Origin: JANRLJ01 sp033762735
Lineage (GTDB): Bacteria; Chloroflexota; Anaerolineae; Aggregatilineales; Phototrophicaceae
Length of the DNA stretch: 64,000 nucleotides
NCBI GenBank assembly: GCA_033762735.1
Contig: JANRLJ010000007.1
Span: 1 to 64,000, forward strand
Reading direction: 5' to 3'
Both the position numbers and the translations under genes were made by a program. Below, one piece after another: positions 1 through 8,485 of the stretch (its first letter is position 1; each line of letters starts with the position of its first letter). The notes below the pieces were generated by a model. The model was not told where the DNA came from. It saw only the letters and a list, made by a program, of their open reading frames with translations, and ran no database searches.

Positions 1-9
1 AGCCTTAAA

Positions 10-32
10 TCCCTCTCCCTCAGGGAGAGGGA
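10..32. repeat. Palindromic CCCTCTCCCT repeat, copy 1
   Basis: Near-perfect palindrome built on CCCTCTCCCT followed by its complement. Related copies lie at 217-280, 49815-49854, 55221-55263 and 57360-57406, so it belongs to a dispersed family. The rest of 1-311 holds no convincing gene. Confidence 0.6.
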
Positions 33-216
33 CTTAACTGCTTGTCCTGTACGAGGATATCGTCCCACATCGAGTGCTATAGACATCGTCCTCCATCTAC
101 CGACGTTTTCTACTGTGGGCAGCAGAAAAACTGGGTCTATGGGCATCGGGGTATGGGACGATGTTTCCAGCATAAAACGTTAGACGATGTTCTTAGACAT
201 GACACTCTAAGGAGTC

Positions 217-280
217 CTTCTCCCCCTCTCCCTAAGCGCAGCGACCGAAGCGGTCGGGAGAGGGGGTCGGGGGGTGAGGG
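217..280. repeat. CCCTCTCCCT repeat, copy 2 with inserted hairpin
   Basis: A second, longer copy. CCCCCTCTCCCTAAG is separated from GGGAGAGGGGGTC by a GCGACCGAAGCGGTCG stem, and it ends in GGGGTGAGGG. It sits just beyond the 3' end of the isocitrate lyase gene and could act as an RNA hairpin there, but there is no clear U-tract. Confidence 0.55.
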
Positions 281-311
281 CAACTGCGTAAGTTCTAACC
301 CTTCAAACTTC

Positions 312-1613
312 CTACTGCGCGGCTACCGCCCCCACTTCGGTGAACTGTTCTTCCTCGGTGCTGCCATGCAGGGCGACTGTTGACGTTTCCCCACCCGTGA
401 TGATCTCCTGCAGGGCATCAAAATAGCCCGTCCCCACGAAACTCTGATGCTTCACTGCCCGGTAGCCGAAGTTACGTTCGCTCTCGAACTCGGCATCCTG
501 CAAGCGGGCATAAGCCGTCATGCCTTCGTCACGGTACTGCCGCGCCAGCTCGAACATGCCATAATTCAGGCTGTGGAAGCCGGCCAGGGTAATGAACTGG
601 AACTTGTACCCCATCGCCGCCAGTTCGCGCTGGAACTTGGCAATCGTCCCCGCGTCCAGATGGCGCGACCAGTTGAACGAAGGCGAGCAGTTATAGAACA
701 GCATTTTATGGGGGAACTTCTCGCGGATGGCCTCCGCGAACTGTTTCGCTTGTTCCAGGTCAGGATGGGACGTTTCGCACCAAATCATATCCGCATAAGG
801 CGCGTAAGCCAGCCCACGAGCAATCGCCGCGTTCAGGCCGCTGCGGACGTGATAGAAGCCTTCCACCGTGCGGCCTTCCTCGTGCTTGATGAAGGGCTGG
901 TCATAGGGGTCAATGTCGCTGGTGATGAGCGTCGCGGCGTCAGCATCCGTCCGGGCAATAATCATGGTTGGCACGTCCATCACATCGGCGGCCAGCCGTG
1001 CAGCCACGATCTTGCGAATAAACTCCTGCGTGGGCACCAGCACCTTGCCACCCAGATGGCCGCACTTCTTGGCGCTGGCAAGCTGATCTTCATAATGCAC
1101 CGCCGCCGCACCCGCTTCGATCATGGCTTTGGTCAGCTCGTAGGTGTTGAGAATCCCGCCGAAACCCGCCTCGCCGTCTGCGATCAGCGGCACCAGCCAG
1201 TACCGCCCTTTTTTGCCTTCCGCGATCTGAATCTGATCTGCCCGCAGCAGCGCGTTGTTGATGCGCCGCACCAGTGTGGGCACGGCATCGACCGGGTAGA
1301 GGCTCTGATCGGGGTAGGTGTGCATGGCCGTGTTGGCGTCCCCCGCCACCTGCCACCCGCTGACGTAGATGGCTTTCAACCCGGCGGCCACCATCTGCAC
1401 CGCCTGTGTCCCTGTCACGGCACCCAGCGCATTGATGTAGTCCTCGCGATTGAGCAAATCCCAGAGCTGCTCCGCGCCAGCGCGTGCCAGACTGTATTCG
1501 ATATGAAAGGAGCCACGCAGCTTAACGACATCTTCCGCCGTGTAGGGGCGGGTGATGCTGCGCCAGCGGGGGCGGGTGTTCCACTCCTGGGTGATCTGTT
1601 CGGCGTTACGCAT
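312..1613 (-). CDS. aceA: Isocitrate lyase
   Basis: Cleaves isocitrate to glyoxylate and succinate, the first step of the glyoxylate shunt, in the cytosol. The 433-residue product carries the family signature KKCGHLGGK near residues 182-190, with the catalytic Cys at 184. The preceding VHYEDQ and the downstream FNCSPSFNW-type segment (here YNCSPSFNW) are also typical. Length matches bacterial isocitrate lyases. The frame stays open upstream to 1784, but I place the start at the ATG at 1613 because an AGGAGGA ribosome site lies at 1624-1630 and family homology begins there (MRNAEQITQEW). It appears monocistronic. No malate synthase is seen in this window. Expected role: growth on acetate or fatty acids. 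Confidence 0.95.
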   Translation of the reverse strand: MRNAEQITQEWNTRPRWRSITRPYTAEDVVKLRGSFHIEYSLARAGAEQLWDLLNREDYINALGAVTGTQAVQMVAAGLKAIYVSGWQVAGDANTAMHTYPDQSLYPVDAVPTLVRRINNALLRADQIQIAEGKKGRYWLVPLIADGEAGFGGILNTYELTKAMIEAGAAAVHYEDQLASAKKCGHLGGKVLVPTQEFIRKIVAARLAADVMDVPTMIIARTDADAATLITSDIDPYDQPFIKHEEGRTVEGFYHVRSGLNAAIARGLAYAPYADMIWCETSHPDLEQAKQFAEAIREKFPHKMLFYNCSPSFNWSRHLDAGTIAKFQRELAAMGYKFQFITLAGFHSLNYGMFELARQYRDEGMTAYARLQDAEFESERNFGYRAVKHQSFVGTGYFDALQEIITGGETSTVALHGSTEEEQFTEVGAVAAQ

Positions 1614-1920
1614 GATAAAAAAGTCCTCCTGAAAAGGGTTCTCTTGAGTAGCAGCTTTGTGCTGCGCTTCACGATTAGGGTAGTTCGTACAAAAGAATTG
1701 TTGGTGTTGAATAAGGAATAGTCTATGAGAATTGCTTTTTGTGGGCAATATGCACAATGTCGGAAAGATTGTACGAAATTTCACACATCATGACGGAGAG
1801 AGGGCTAAATTGCCCGTGCTGTCGGTGTGTGCTAGTATGTGATGCTGTCGTAACCCTTGAACGGTCTCAATGTGCCTGTCGATTTCGTGTCTCGCAGGTA
1901 CAGCAGCAAAGGAATCCCCC

Positions 1921-2928
1921 ATGCAGCGACGTGGATTAATTGCGTTTGTGCTTCTGAATATCCTGGTAACAGCGGCGGTCGCCTTTGCGGTGGTGAACCT
2001 GACCGGTGGCCGCAGCAGTGCGGTCACGGAACGGTTGGTGACGTTTGAAGTCCTGGTGACGACTACGCCCAACCCGAACGTCACACCGCAGGTCATTATC
2101 GTGACTCCGACCCCTGAAGGCGGACGCGCCACGCTGCCGCCGGATGTACTGGAGGGCACCTCGCCCGCTGTTGCCAATGTGCCGACGCTCGATCCTACTC
2201 TGTTGAGCGCGGATACCTCGCTGCAAGGGACAGGTACAGCGCTTCCCTCGAACTGCGTACCGCACCCGATTGCCGATGGCGAGAACCCCTCGATCATCGC
2301 CGACATTTACGGCGTGAGCGTGTTCGATCTGCTGGCGGTGAACGGGCTGACGGAAGAAGACGCGGTGTTTCTGCAAATCGGGCAGGTGTTGATCGTCCCG
2401 CTGGAAGGGTGCGATCTGGTGCCGATAGCGCCGGTGGTCGTCTCCGAAGAAACGGAAGACGCGGATGCACCGTCTGTCGCCGCTGCTTCAAGCGGAACCC
2501 CTGATGCAGACGACGAAGCCACCGAGGAAGCAACGGCAGAACTGACACCGGAACTCTCTCCCACGCCCACTATCCGCCCGACGATCACCCTGGCACCGAC
2601 CGCGACCAATGCGCAGGTCACGATTGATCAGGTGTTGAGCGCTGGCGATATTACCCGCGAGGAAGTGGTCATCCGCAATACCGGAAATACGATTAACCTG
2701 ACGGGGTGGACGCTCAGCGACGGCGATGGCAACCTGTTCGTCTTCGACGAGCGGCGGCTGTTCAGCGGCGCGACGGTGCGGATCAATACACGGGCGGGGC
2801 AGAATACCCCCGTCGTCCTCTACTGGGGACGGCAGGAAGCGGTGTTCGCGCCGGGGGATGTGGTCGTGCTGGCGGATGCTAACGGTAACGTTCAGGCCAC
2901 GCTGCGGCTGCCTGCGGCGGGCAATTAA
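1921..2928 (+). CDS. Exported LysM and lamin-tail domain protein
   Basis: 335 residues. An N-terminal hydrophobic segment (about residues 4-25) acts as signal or anchor. It is followed by a Thr/Pro-rich stretch, a LysM-like domain (about 120-170, with SIIADIYGVSVFDLLAVNG and a closing LIVPL), an acidic Glu/Ala/Thr linker and a C-terminal lamin-tail (LTD) beta-sandwich (about 235-330, VVIRNTGNTINLTGWTLSD). LysM usually binds peptidoglycan or other N-acetylglucosamine polymers. LTD domains occur on bacterial surface proteins and probably mediate adhesion. ATG at 1921 is preferred over an upstream in-frame ATG at 1870 because it starts directly before the signal segment and has AAAGGA at 1908-1913. 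The exact ligand is unknown. Confidence 0.8.
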   Translation: MQRRGLIAFVLLNILVTAAVAFAVVNLTGGRSSAVTERLVTFEVLVTTTPNPNVTPQVIIVTPTPEGGRATLPPDVLEGTSPAVANVPTLDPTLLSADTSLQGTGTALPSNCVPHPIADGENPSIIADIYGVSVFDLLAVNGLTEEDAVFLQIGQVLIVPLEGCDLVPIAPVVVSEETEDADAPSVAAASSGTPDADDEATEEATAELTPELSPTPTIRPTITLAPTATNAQVTIDQVLSAGDITREEVVIRNTGNTINLTGWTLSDGDGNLFVFDERRLFSGATVRINTRAGQNTPVVLYWGRQEAVFAPGDVVVLADANGNVQATLRLPAAGN

Positions 2929-3059
2929 TCTGCCGTAACAAATCTCATCTGATCTTCAGCTTCTCGTGCGATGATGGGCGTGGCCTCGACCACAGCCCAT
3001 CATTTTTGTTTCCCAGGCCGTGACGCGATTTCACATCCATCACCCAGGAGGGAAAGTCC

Positions 3060-3341
3060 TTGTCTGCCGAAACCTTGCTGTCACTCATCATTATCGGGGC
3101 AATTGCCGGAGCCGCTGCCGGGAACATCATGCGCGGGCGCGGTTATGGCCTGCTTGGGAACATCCTCGTCGGCATTGTCGGCGCGGTCATCGGTGTGCTG
3201 TTGTTCGATCTGCTGAATATTGCTATTCCGCCGATTGTCACTGTCAGCCTGGGCGAGATTATCGTGGCGCTGATTGGCGCGATCATCTTCATTCTGCTGG
3301 CTGGGCTGGTGGATGGAGGGCGTCGCCGTCGTCGGCGGTAG
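3060..3341 (+). CDS. GlsB/YeaQ/YmgE family membrane protein
   Basis: 93-residue, very hydrophobic protein with three predicted membrane segments and the Gly-rich spacing of the transglycosylase-associated/GlsB family (AIAGAAAGNIMRGRGYGLLGNI, where the Arg-Gly turn is conserved). It ends in a run of seven Arg or Lys-like positive residues, placing the C-terminus in the cytosol. Start is TTG at 3060 with an AGGAGGG site at 3046-3052, which decides the start. These proteins are linked to general stress in other bacteria, but the mechanism is not known. It stands alone, convergent with the next gene and separated from it by a bidirectional terminator. Confidence 0.85.
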   Translation: MSAETLLSLIIIGAIAGAAAGNIMRGRGYGLLGNILVGIVGAVIGVLLFDLLNIAIPPIVTVSLGEIIVALIGAIIFILLAGLVDGGRRRRRR

Positions 3342-3345
3342 GATG

Positions 3346-3366
3346 TAGTACCGAGTACTCGGTGAC
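3346..3366. repeat. GTACCGAGTACTCGG palindromic repeat
   Basis: The exact palindrome ACCGAGTACTCGGT lies at 3350-3363. Variants of the same AGTACCGAGTA motif recur at 19020-19045, 59235-59270 and 59431-59465, which makes this a third dispersed short-repeat family. Confidence 0.5.
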
Positions 3367-3401
3367 AGGGGAGTGTATACGGGAGTTCCTCATATCATCG
3401 C

Positions 3402-3443
3402 AAAAAAGAGGGTATTGCCATGAACAGCAGCACCCTCTTTTTT
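3402..3443. terminator. Bidirectional rho-independent terminator
   Basis: AAAAAAGAGGGT at 3402-3413 pairs exactly with ACCCTCTTTTTT at 3432-3443. This gives a stem with a U-tract on either strand. It lies between the convergent GlsB-type gene and the double-GNAT gene and can serve both. Confidence 0.85.
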
Positions 3444-3462
3444 CAATGGTTCGATTGGACGG

Positions 3463-4479
3463 TTACTGTGTGCTGTATTCGATACCTGGGCGCAGTTCCA
3501 GTTCATACGTGTTATAGCGGCGGAAGACGTGCATCCCGGCGCGTTCATAGAGGGCGACGGCGTTGGTGATGCTGGTCGCGTCCACGCCGAGGCCGACCTT
3601 CTTGATGCCGCGCTTCCAGAATTCGCCGAAGGTGTGATGCAGCAGTGCCAGCCCCATCCCATGACGACGGTATGCCCGGCGGACACCGAGGATGTCCACG
3701 AAGCCTTTTTCGGGGTCGTCCCAGGCTTTGGCAATGCAGATCGAGTAGCCCGCGATTTCTTCCCCGTCCATCGCCAGGAACCACAGCGACGGGTCGAAGT
3801 GCTCGTCCTTGAGCATCCAGTGATTCCAGCGCTCGTAGGCCACCTCGAACGGCTCCTGCACGAAGCCGCGATGATCCTGAAAGGCATCCAGATGGGCGCG
3901 CAGGACGGCCTTATCATCCTTGAACGCTTCCAGTGTGGTAACGGTGATGCCCTCCGGCCAGACCGGGGCAGGCGGGGCTTCAGTCATCTCGATGCGCATC
4001 TGGTAGCTGCCGCGTTCGGTGAAGAACCCGCGCGAGGCGAACAGCGCTTCGGCATCATGGGCGCTGTCATGCAGCCATGATGCAACCACGACTCGCGCAT
4101 CCGGTGGGCATCGGTCGATGGCCTGCCTGGCGCGTTCGACGCCCCAATCGAGCAGCATCCCGCCGATGCCACGCCCGCGATAGTCCGGGTGGACGCGCCC
4201 CCAGATGTTGGGACGCACCGGGACTTCGCGAATGTCGAACACTTCTACGTAGCCGACCATCTCACCTTCAGGGGTGAAAACGCCGCGTGTCGAAGTTTCC
4301 ATGTTCCAGTTGGGTGTGTTCCATTCATTGCGGAGTTCTTCCCCCGTGTTGGTTTCCACCCCAATTTCCAGCTTCGTGCAGAGGTTGAACAGCTTTAAGG
4401 CAGCGTCGAAGTCGTCCATCCGCACCGGGCGGACGAGCAGATTGCCTTCCAGAGTTTTTTCGGGTGTTTCCAGCGTCAT
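3463..4479 (-). CDS. Tandem-GNAT N-acetyltransferase
   Basis: 338 residues made of two GNAT folds. The first half has the acetyl-CoA loop in VHPDYRGRGIGGMLL. The second has VRRAYRRHGMGLALL followed by TNAVALYERAGM, typical of GNAT motifs A and B. The double arrangement resembles mycothiol-synthase-like acetyltransferases, but no mycothiol genes are nearby and the substrate cannot be named. The frame is open to an ATG at 4521. I favour 4479 because AAAGGGAAAAAGG precedes it and the GNAT strand begins soon after; the start is uncertain by up to 14 codons. Cytosolic. Confidence 0.85.
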   Translation of the reverse strand: MTLETPEKTLEGNLLVRPVRMDDFDAALKLFNLCTKLEIGVETNTGEELRNEWNTPNWNMETSTRGVFTPEGEMVGYVEVFDIREVPVRPNIWGRVHPDYRGRGIGGMLLDWGVERARQAIDRCPPDARVVVASWLHDSAHDAEALFASRGFFTERGSYQMRIEMTEAPPAPVWPEGITVTTLEAFKDDKAVLRAHLDAFQDHRGFVQEPFEVAYERWNHWMLKDEHFDPSLWFLAMDGEEIAGYSICIAKAWDDPEKGFVDILGVRRAYRRHGMGLALLHHTFGEFWKRGIKKVGLGVDATSITNAVALYERAGMHVFRRYNTYELELRPGIEYSTQ

Positions 4480-4655
4480 GAGCTTCGCGCCTTTTTCCCT
4501 TTCAGTGATGTGCATGTTCACTCTACTTGATTTTTCATGGTCTGTAAAGGGTCATGGTGGTTCTTTAAAAGCGCATTTGTGACAACCTTAACACACCCTC
4601 ACTTTTGATGTATGATGTGCCCGTTTTGCAACCCTTGAACCGGAGCCGATGTTTC

Positions 4656-5996
4656 ATGCAGCAAAAGACCACTCAGAGAATTACGGTTATTTTTGGTATT
4701 TTTATGGCGACGCTTTTGGCGCTTTCCGCCGTTTTGCCGCTGTTCCAGCGTCCAGTGGCCGCGCCCACGCCAGAACCAGCCACCCCCACCCCCGCGCCCA
4801 CGTTCCCTGCGCCCATTACTGATTTCAGCGGGATTGCCTTCAACCAGGAATATCTGCATCCGTCGGGGCTGTTCACCGTGTCGATGCCGACAGGCTGGCA
4901 GCCGACGCAGCCCAATAACACAGGTGTGCAGGCACAGTCCAACTTTAACAATGGCGCAGCGATCAGCGTGATCGAAGCCTATATTGAAGAACTGACCGCG
5001 CCCGTTGCGTCACTGGACGAGGTGAGCGCACGCTTTACGCAGAACACGCTGGCGCAGACCTGGGCACGCTACACGGGCGGCTGGTCGGAACTGTCGCGCC
5101 GGGTGGACACCGAAAACAACCGCCTTGTGATGGACTTCAACGCCGAACGCGGCGGTCAGACCTTCCTCGCCCGCCAGCAGGTGTGGAGCGAAGGCAACTA
5201 TCTGTACTCGGTGCGTGTGGTCGTGCCGGAAAATGCGCTGGAACTGCTGAACTTCCTGCTTGAAAATCTGCCCCCGACCCTGAAAATTCTGCCGCAGTTC
5301 GCCGGAACGCCGCTCGGCTGGAGCAGCAGCTACGACTATCAGGAACGCCATATCATCCGTTTCCCGCAGACCTGGACGGTGACGGACAGCGCCCCTGGCC
5401 TGCCCGTCAGCATTGAAGACCCGGCAGGTGAGGTCAGCATCCGTGTGGAATCGCGCCCCGGCAGCGTGGCTGATGAAGCGGCTGCGGGTGATTTCGTCAC
5501 GCAAACCCTGCGCCCTGGTTCGACAGTCGTGAGCGTTGAGCCTGTCACCCGCGAGGGCGCGGCGGGCTTTTCGGTCGCCTATAATTTCAGCACGGTGGAC
5601 GGTGCCCAGCAGAGTGGGATGGCCGTGCTGCTGAATGGCTCGGACGGCGATATTCACGTCGCGAACGCGGTGCTGGCGGAGAGCGGCGTTGATCTGAACA
5701 GCGATGATGCCGCCGCTACCTATTCCGACCTGACACGCTCGCTGGAGACGTTCTCGCTGCTGGATATCCCGAATCTGTACATCGATCCGAGTTGGCTGCC
5801 GAGCGTTCCGCCGATCTTCGCGCCTACGCCCGAAGCAACGGGTGAAGCCACGCCGGAAGCGACCGCTGAAGGGACGGCAGAAGCGGCATCGGATGGGGCG
5901 GAAGCCACTGATGAGGCCTCTGATGAGGTCTCTGATGAGGTCTCTGACGAGGCAACCGAAGAAGCTACTGAAGAAGCGACCGAGGACGCCTCATAA
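4656..5996 (+). CDS. Exported protein with acidic Glu/Ala/Thr tail
   Basis: 446 residues. One N-terminal hydrophobic segment (about residues 8-27) is followed by PTPEPATPTPAPT and then two similar alpha/beta halves starting at about 60 (HPSGLFTVSMPTGW) and 240 (ERHIIRFPQTWTV). These resemble the PsbP/Mog1-type fold of many Gram-positive and Chloroflexota exported proteins; this is an inference from pattern only. The tail from about 385 is a low-complexity run of Glu, Ala, Thr, Asp and Ser, coded partly by 12-bp repeats (5911-5952). ATG at 4656 follows CGGAG; an earlier in-frame ATG at 4605 lacks support. Function unknown, probably surface-attached. Confidence 0.7.
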   Translation: MQQKTTQRITVIFGIFMATLLALSAVLPLFQRPVAAPTPEPATPTPAPTFPAPITDFSGIAFNQEYLHPSGLFTVSMPTGWQPTQPNNTGVQAQSNFNNGAAISVIEAYIEELTAPVASLDEVSARFTQNTLAQTWARYTGGWSELSRRVDTENNRLVMDFNAERGGQTFLARQQVWSEGNYLYSVRVVVPENALELLNFLLENLPPTLKILPQFAGTPLGWSSSYDYQERHIIRFPQTWTVTDSAPGLPVSIEDPAGEVSIRVESRPGSVADEAAAGDFVTQTLRPGSTVVSVEPVTREGAAGFSVAYNFSTVDGAQQSGMAVLLNGSDGDIHVANAVLAESGVDLNSDDAAATYSDLTRSLETFSLLDIPNLYIDPSWLPSVPPIFAPTPEATGEATPEATAEGTAEAASDGAEATDEASDEVSDEVSDEATEEATEEATEDAS

Positions 5997-6044
5997 TTGA
6001 GGCCTCATAATTGAGGCCTCATAACGGACGCCTCATAACTGAGG
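5989..6044. repeat. Four 14-bp palindromic tandem repeats over a stop codon
   Basis: Four adjacent 14-bp units read CCTCATAATTGAGG, CCTCATAATTGAGG, CCTCATAACGGACG and CCTCATAACTGAGG. The first unit contains the TAA stop (5994-5996) of the preceding gene. The unit is itself a palindrome (CCTCA/TGAGG). Confidence 0.9.
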
Positions 6045-6086
6045 CGTACTGTAAGAAACCGGGCGTTCATCACGACGAATCAACGA

Positions 6087-6119
6087 GGGGTACGGTCTGC
6101 CGTGCCCCTTGTGTTTTCT
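6087..6119 (+). terminator. Rho-independent terminator
   Basis: GGGGTACGG and CCGTGCCCC form a 9-bp stem (one G-T pair) around TCTG, followed by TTGTGTTTTCT. It lies 90 bp past the acidic-tail gene and ahead of def. Confidence 0.75.
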
Positions 6120-6244
6120 GTCGGCTGTCGCTGTTTTCGGCTAAAATAAACTAATCCTGACGACTGAATTTGTGGTTGTAGGGGCAAACTCACGGGTTCG
6201 CCCGCTTTATACGATCAAAAGCGATTTGAGGATGTACACAACCA

Positions 6245-6781
6245 ATGGCACTGCGCGAGATTGTCAAAACAGATAACCCCATCCTGCGGAAGAAGGCGGT
6301 CAAAGTCACCAGCTTTGACGCCAGGTTCCAGCAGTTGGTCGATGATATGGTGGAAACGATGCTGGATGCTCCTGGCGTGGGACTGGCCGCGCCGCAGGTC
6401 GGGGTAAGTCAGCGCCTGATCGTCGTGCGCCTGCCCGATGACGAGGAAAGCAGGGAAGAATATGGCGACCTGGCCGGGGTGCTGTACGTGGTCGCCAACC
6501 CGAAGATCATCAAGTCCAGCAAGAAGCTGGTCGATGGCGTGGAAGCCTGCCTGTCGATTCCGGGCTATTATGGCGAGGTTGCCCGGCATGAGGAGGTCGT
6601 CATCACCGGGCAGGATCGACAGGGCAAGGAGATTCGCATTAAGGCGAAGGACTGGCTGGCGCGGGTGTTCCAGCATGAAATCGACCATCTGGACGGTCAG
6701 CTTTACATCGACATCGCCAAGGATGTCTGGAAGGCGAAGGACGAAGAAGAAAACGCCGAAACGAGTGCGCAGCCGGAATAG
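6245..6781 (+). CDS. def: Peptide deformylase
   Basis: Removes the N-formyl group from new polypeptides at the ribosome. The 178-residue protein has all three motifs: GVGLAAPQVG (44-53), EACLS (100-104, zinc ligand Cys102; the family norm is EGCLS, so Ala replaces Gly) and QHEIDHLDG (143-151; His144 and His148 as zinc ligands, Glu145 as catalytic base). The C-terminal tail is short and rich in Lys and Glu. The ATG at 6245 starts the conserved ALREIV segment. It stands alone, without the methionyl-tRNA formyltransferase gene that is often its neighbour. Confidence 0.96.
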   Translation: MALREIVKTDNPILRKKAVKVTSFDARFQQLVDDMVETMLDAPGVGLAAPQVGVSQRLIVVRLPDDEESREEYGDLAGVLYVVANPKIIKSSKKLVDGVEACLSIPGYYGEVARHEEVVITGQDRQGKEIRIKAKDWLARVFQHEIDHLDGQLYIDIAKDVWKAKDEEENAETSAQPE

Positions 6782-7039
6782 CGGTTTATGTCCTGCTGCG
6801 GAGATGAGGTTGATTCTGCGGTGTTCTTAAGCTGTGGCTGTAGAAGTGGACGGTGATGTGTTACACTAGAACCTTGAAAAAGTGAAGTTTGGGTTTGATG
6901 ATGCGACCAGCAGAGCCTTGTTTTCCAGCAGAAACGCAGGCTTTCTTGCATAGCAAACGACGGAAAATCAGCGGCGGAACCTGATAAGCTCGTGCTGAAG
7001 CTCATTCCTGTTTATGGTTAGGCAAGAGGATATACCATC

Positions 7040-7234
7040 ATGAACCTTGAACCGGTTTCCACCAAGCACATGAACGAGATGGAACAATTGGTCAATCAAC
7101 TGCTGGACACGATGCGCAAGGCCAAGCTCCAGGACAACCCGGCCTACCGCTCCCTGCAACAACTTGGGCAAGAACTGGGCGAATCGCGCCGCAACCGTTT
7201 TGACTCCAAACACTCCCAATACTCGGATTATTGA
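7040..7234 (+). CDS. Small hypothetical protein
   Basis: 64 residues, charged and probably helical (MEQLVNQLLDTMRKAKLQ), with a polar C-terminus ending in HSQYSDY. No family recognised. AGAGGA lies upstream of the ATG at a normal distance. Its stop overlaps a possible TTG start of the next gene (TTGA at 7231-7234), so the two may be translationally coupled. Could be a small regulatory or structural protein. Confidence 0.5.
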   Translation: MNLEPVSTKHMNEMEQLVNQLLDTMRKAKLQDNPAYRSLQQLGQELGESRRNRFDSKHSQYSDY

Positions 7235-7263
7235 GTCCGAAGCTGTGGAATGATGTGAGTGAA

Positions 7264-7518
7264 ATGACTGCCGGCTTTCAGATTTTATGTGCGAATAAAA
7301 ACCCTCAAGGCGTGATTCTGCGTCTGGGCGGGGATGGGTGGAGCCTGAGCCAGCATCAGGCTATTGTCGGACTCATCCACAAGCGGCTGCGCCTGCATAT
7401 TTTCATTGGCAACGAGTCGTTCGAGATCGGGGTGCGCGGGGAAGGGATGGATTCGTACCTCGCCCTGGAGCCGAACGGTGAACGGCTCAGCGAGGTCGAG
7501 GGTCTGCAAAGCTGCTAA
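7264..7518 (+). CDS. DUF3892-like small protein
   Basis: 84 residues. The pattern FQILCANKN, then GVILRLGGDGW, SLSQHQAIVGLI, FEIGVRGEGMDSYLAL and a final Cys matches my recollection of the DUF3892 layout (Cys near the start, GG then Trp, a helix, then beta strands ending in L-x-x-C). Function of that family is unknown. ATG at 7264 is chosen; TTG at 7231, overlapping the previous stop, is an alternative. Confidence 0.6.
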   Translation: MTAGFQILCANKNPQGVILRLGGDGWSLSQHQAIVGLIHKRLRLHIFIGNESFEIGVRGEGMDSYLALEPNGERLSEVEGLQSC

Positions 7519-7690
7519 GTACAGTAAAAGAAGCGATGAGCAATGAGGTTTTAAGCTCAAACGGATGTTCATCGTACTCCAAGAACATGAGAGTGCAGCC
7601 CCGTGTCAGTACGGGCGAAATGCCGCCTGCAGGTATGCGACCTCAGATGATCGATGCGCGAACCACAAGCAAGTTAAAAAGGTGGGATTG

Positions 7691-7717
7691 TACGAACACG
7701 GCGTACCATGCCCCTAC
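7691..7717. repeat. GGCATGCC-type palindromic repeat, diverged copy
   Basis: TACGAACACGGCGTACCATG followed by CCCCTAC is a weak copy of the dispersed palindrome family seen at 26406, 42251, 53097 and 62894. The surrounding 7519-7792 has no convincing gene. Confidence 0.4.
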
Positions 7718-7792
7718 GAAAACACTGCGCATGTTTTGTTTGTACCGGGGAAAGACAACCTGAACCACTTCAAGAGCCGTGCGAAACGGCTC

Positions 7793-8485
7793 TTATTCGT
7801 TGACCTGATCGACCGCATCGCGCAGGGCTAAGGCGGCCTGCAGGCGGGCTTCCAGTTCGCTCAGCATGGCGGCGGTCGCGCCCCACACCTTATGCCCGCA
7901 GATGTCGTAGTACGGTACGCGCACCCGATAGCCGTTGAACTCGCGGTATTCCTCAAAGCGGAACTGTTCATCGAGCAGGTCGCGCAGCGCACAACCGAAC
8001 ACTTCCGCCACTTCGTCGGGGTTGGGCGTGAAGGCCGGGCGCGTGTCGGTATAGCCCACGACCGGATGAACGAAAAAGTGACTCGGCGGGATGTAAAAGC
8101 TGGAAAGCTCACCCAGGATCGTGATTCCGCTGCACACACCGATTTCCTCGCACGTCTCGCGCAGGGCGGTGGCGGCAAAATCGACATCTTCCGGGTCGCG
8201 CTTGCCACCGGGGAAGCTGACCTGCCCGCTGTGGTCGCGCTGTTTATCCGTCCGCAGCGTCAGCACAATATGCAGTTCGCCATCCGCTTCGGGATAGATC
8301 AGCGCCAGCACCCCGGCCTCGCGGGCCGGCTGACCCTCGTTCTGCGGCAGCTTCCCGCGTGGATGTGGCGCCATGCGTCCCTGCGCCGCCAGTACATCAA
8401 ATTCGCTCAGTGTGAGCGCAGCGCGAACGTCATCCAGCGAGATTTTCTTCAGCACGTTGTTTGGCATCGGCTTGTTGGTCATCAT
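7793..8485 (-). CDS. Nudix hydrolase, CoA-pyrophosphatase-like
   Basis: 230 residues. It has the CoA-pyrophosphatase form of the Nudix region: HSGQVSFPGGKRDPED followed by TALRETCEEIGV, the catalytic helix with Glu residues that bind Mg. Members split CoA or related nucleoside diphosphates. ATG at 8485 is preferred because GGAAG sits 9 bases upstream; the frame is open to 8515. The start lies inside the 3' end of the PCMT-like gene (overlap about 56 bp), so it is probably the last gene of the operon that begins with the E2-like gene. Nudix enzymes that clear ADP-ribose-like or nucleotide products also fit. Confidence 0.85.
   Translation of the reverse strand: MMTNKPMPNNVLKKISLDDVRAALTLSEFDVLAAQGRMAPHPRGKLPQNEGQPAREAGVLALIYPEADGELHIVLTLRTDKQRDHSGQVSFPGGKRDPEDVDFAATALRETCEEIGVCSGITILGELSSFYIPPSHFFVHPVVGYTDTRPAFTPNPDEVAEVFGCALRDLLDEQFRFEEYREFNGYRVRVPYYDICGHKVWGATAAMLSELEARLQAALALRDAVDQVNE

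Noticed and set aside
42..383. 113-codon frame at the window start
   Set aside because: Covers repeats and ends in the lyase 3' end; sequence is not protein-like.
447..1721. Long open frame opposite isocitrate lyase
   Set aside because: Antisense of a clear, conserved enzyme; composition is that of a shadow frame in GC-rich DNA, with no ribosome site.
7772..7794. AAGAGCCGT hairpin at the Nudix 3' end
   Set aside because: A 9-bp stem exists, but no U-tract follows on the minus strand; too weak to call a terminator.
7536..7831. Two short frames after the DUF3892-like gene
   Set aside because: They overlap a palindromic repeat and the Nudix end, lack ribosome sites and have no recognisable pattern.
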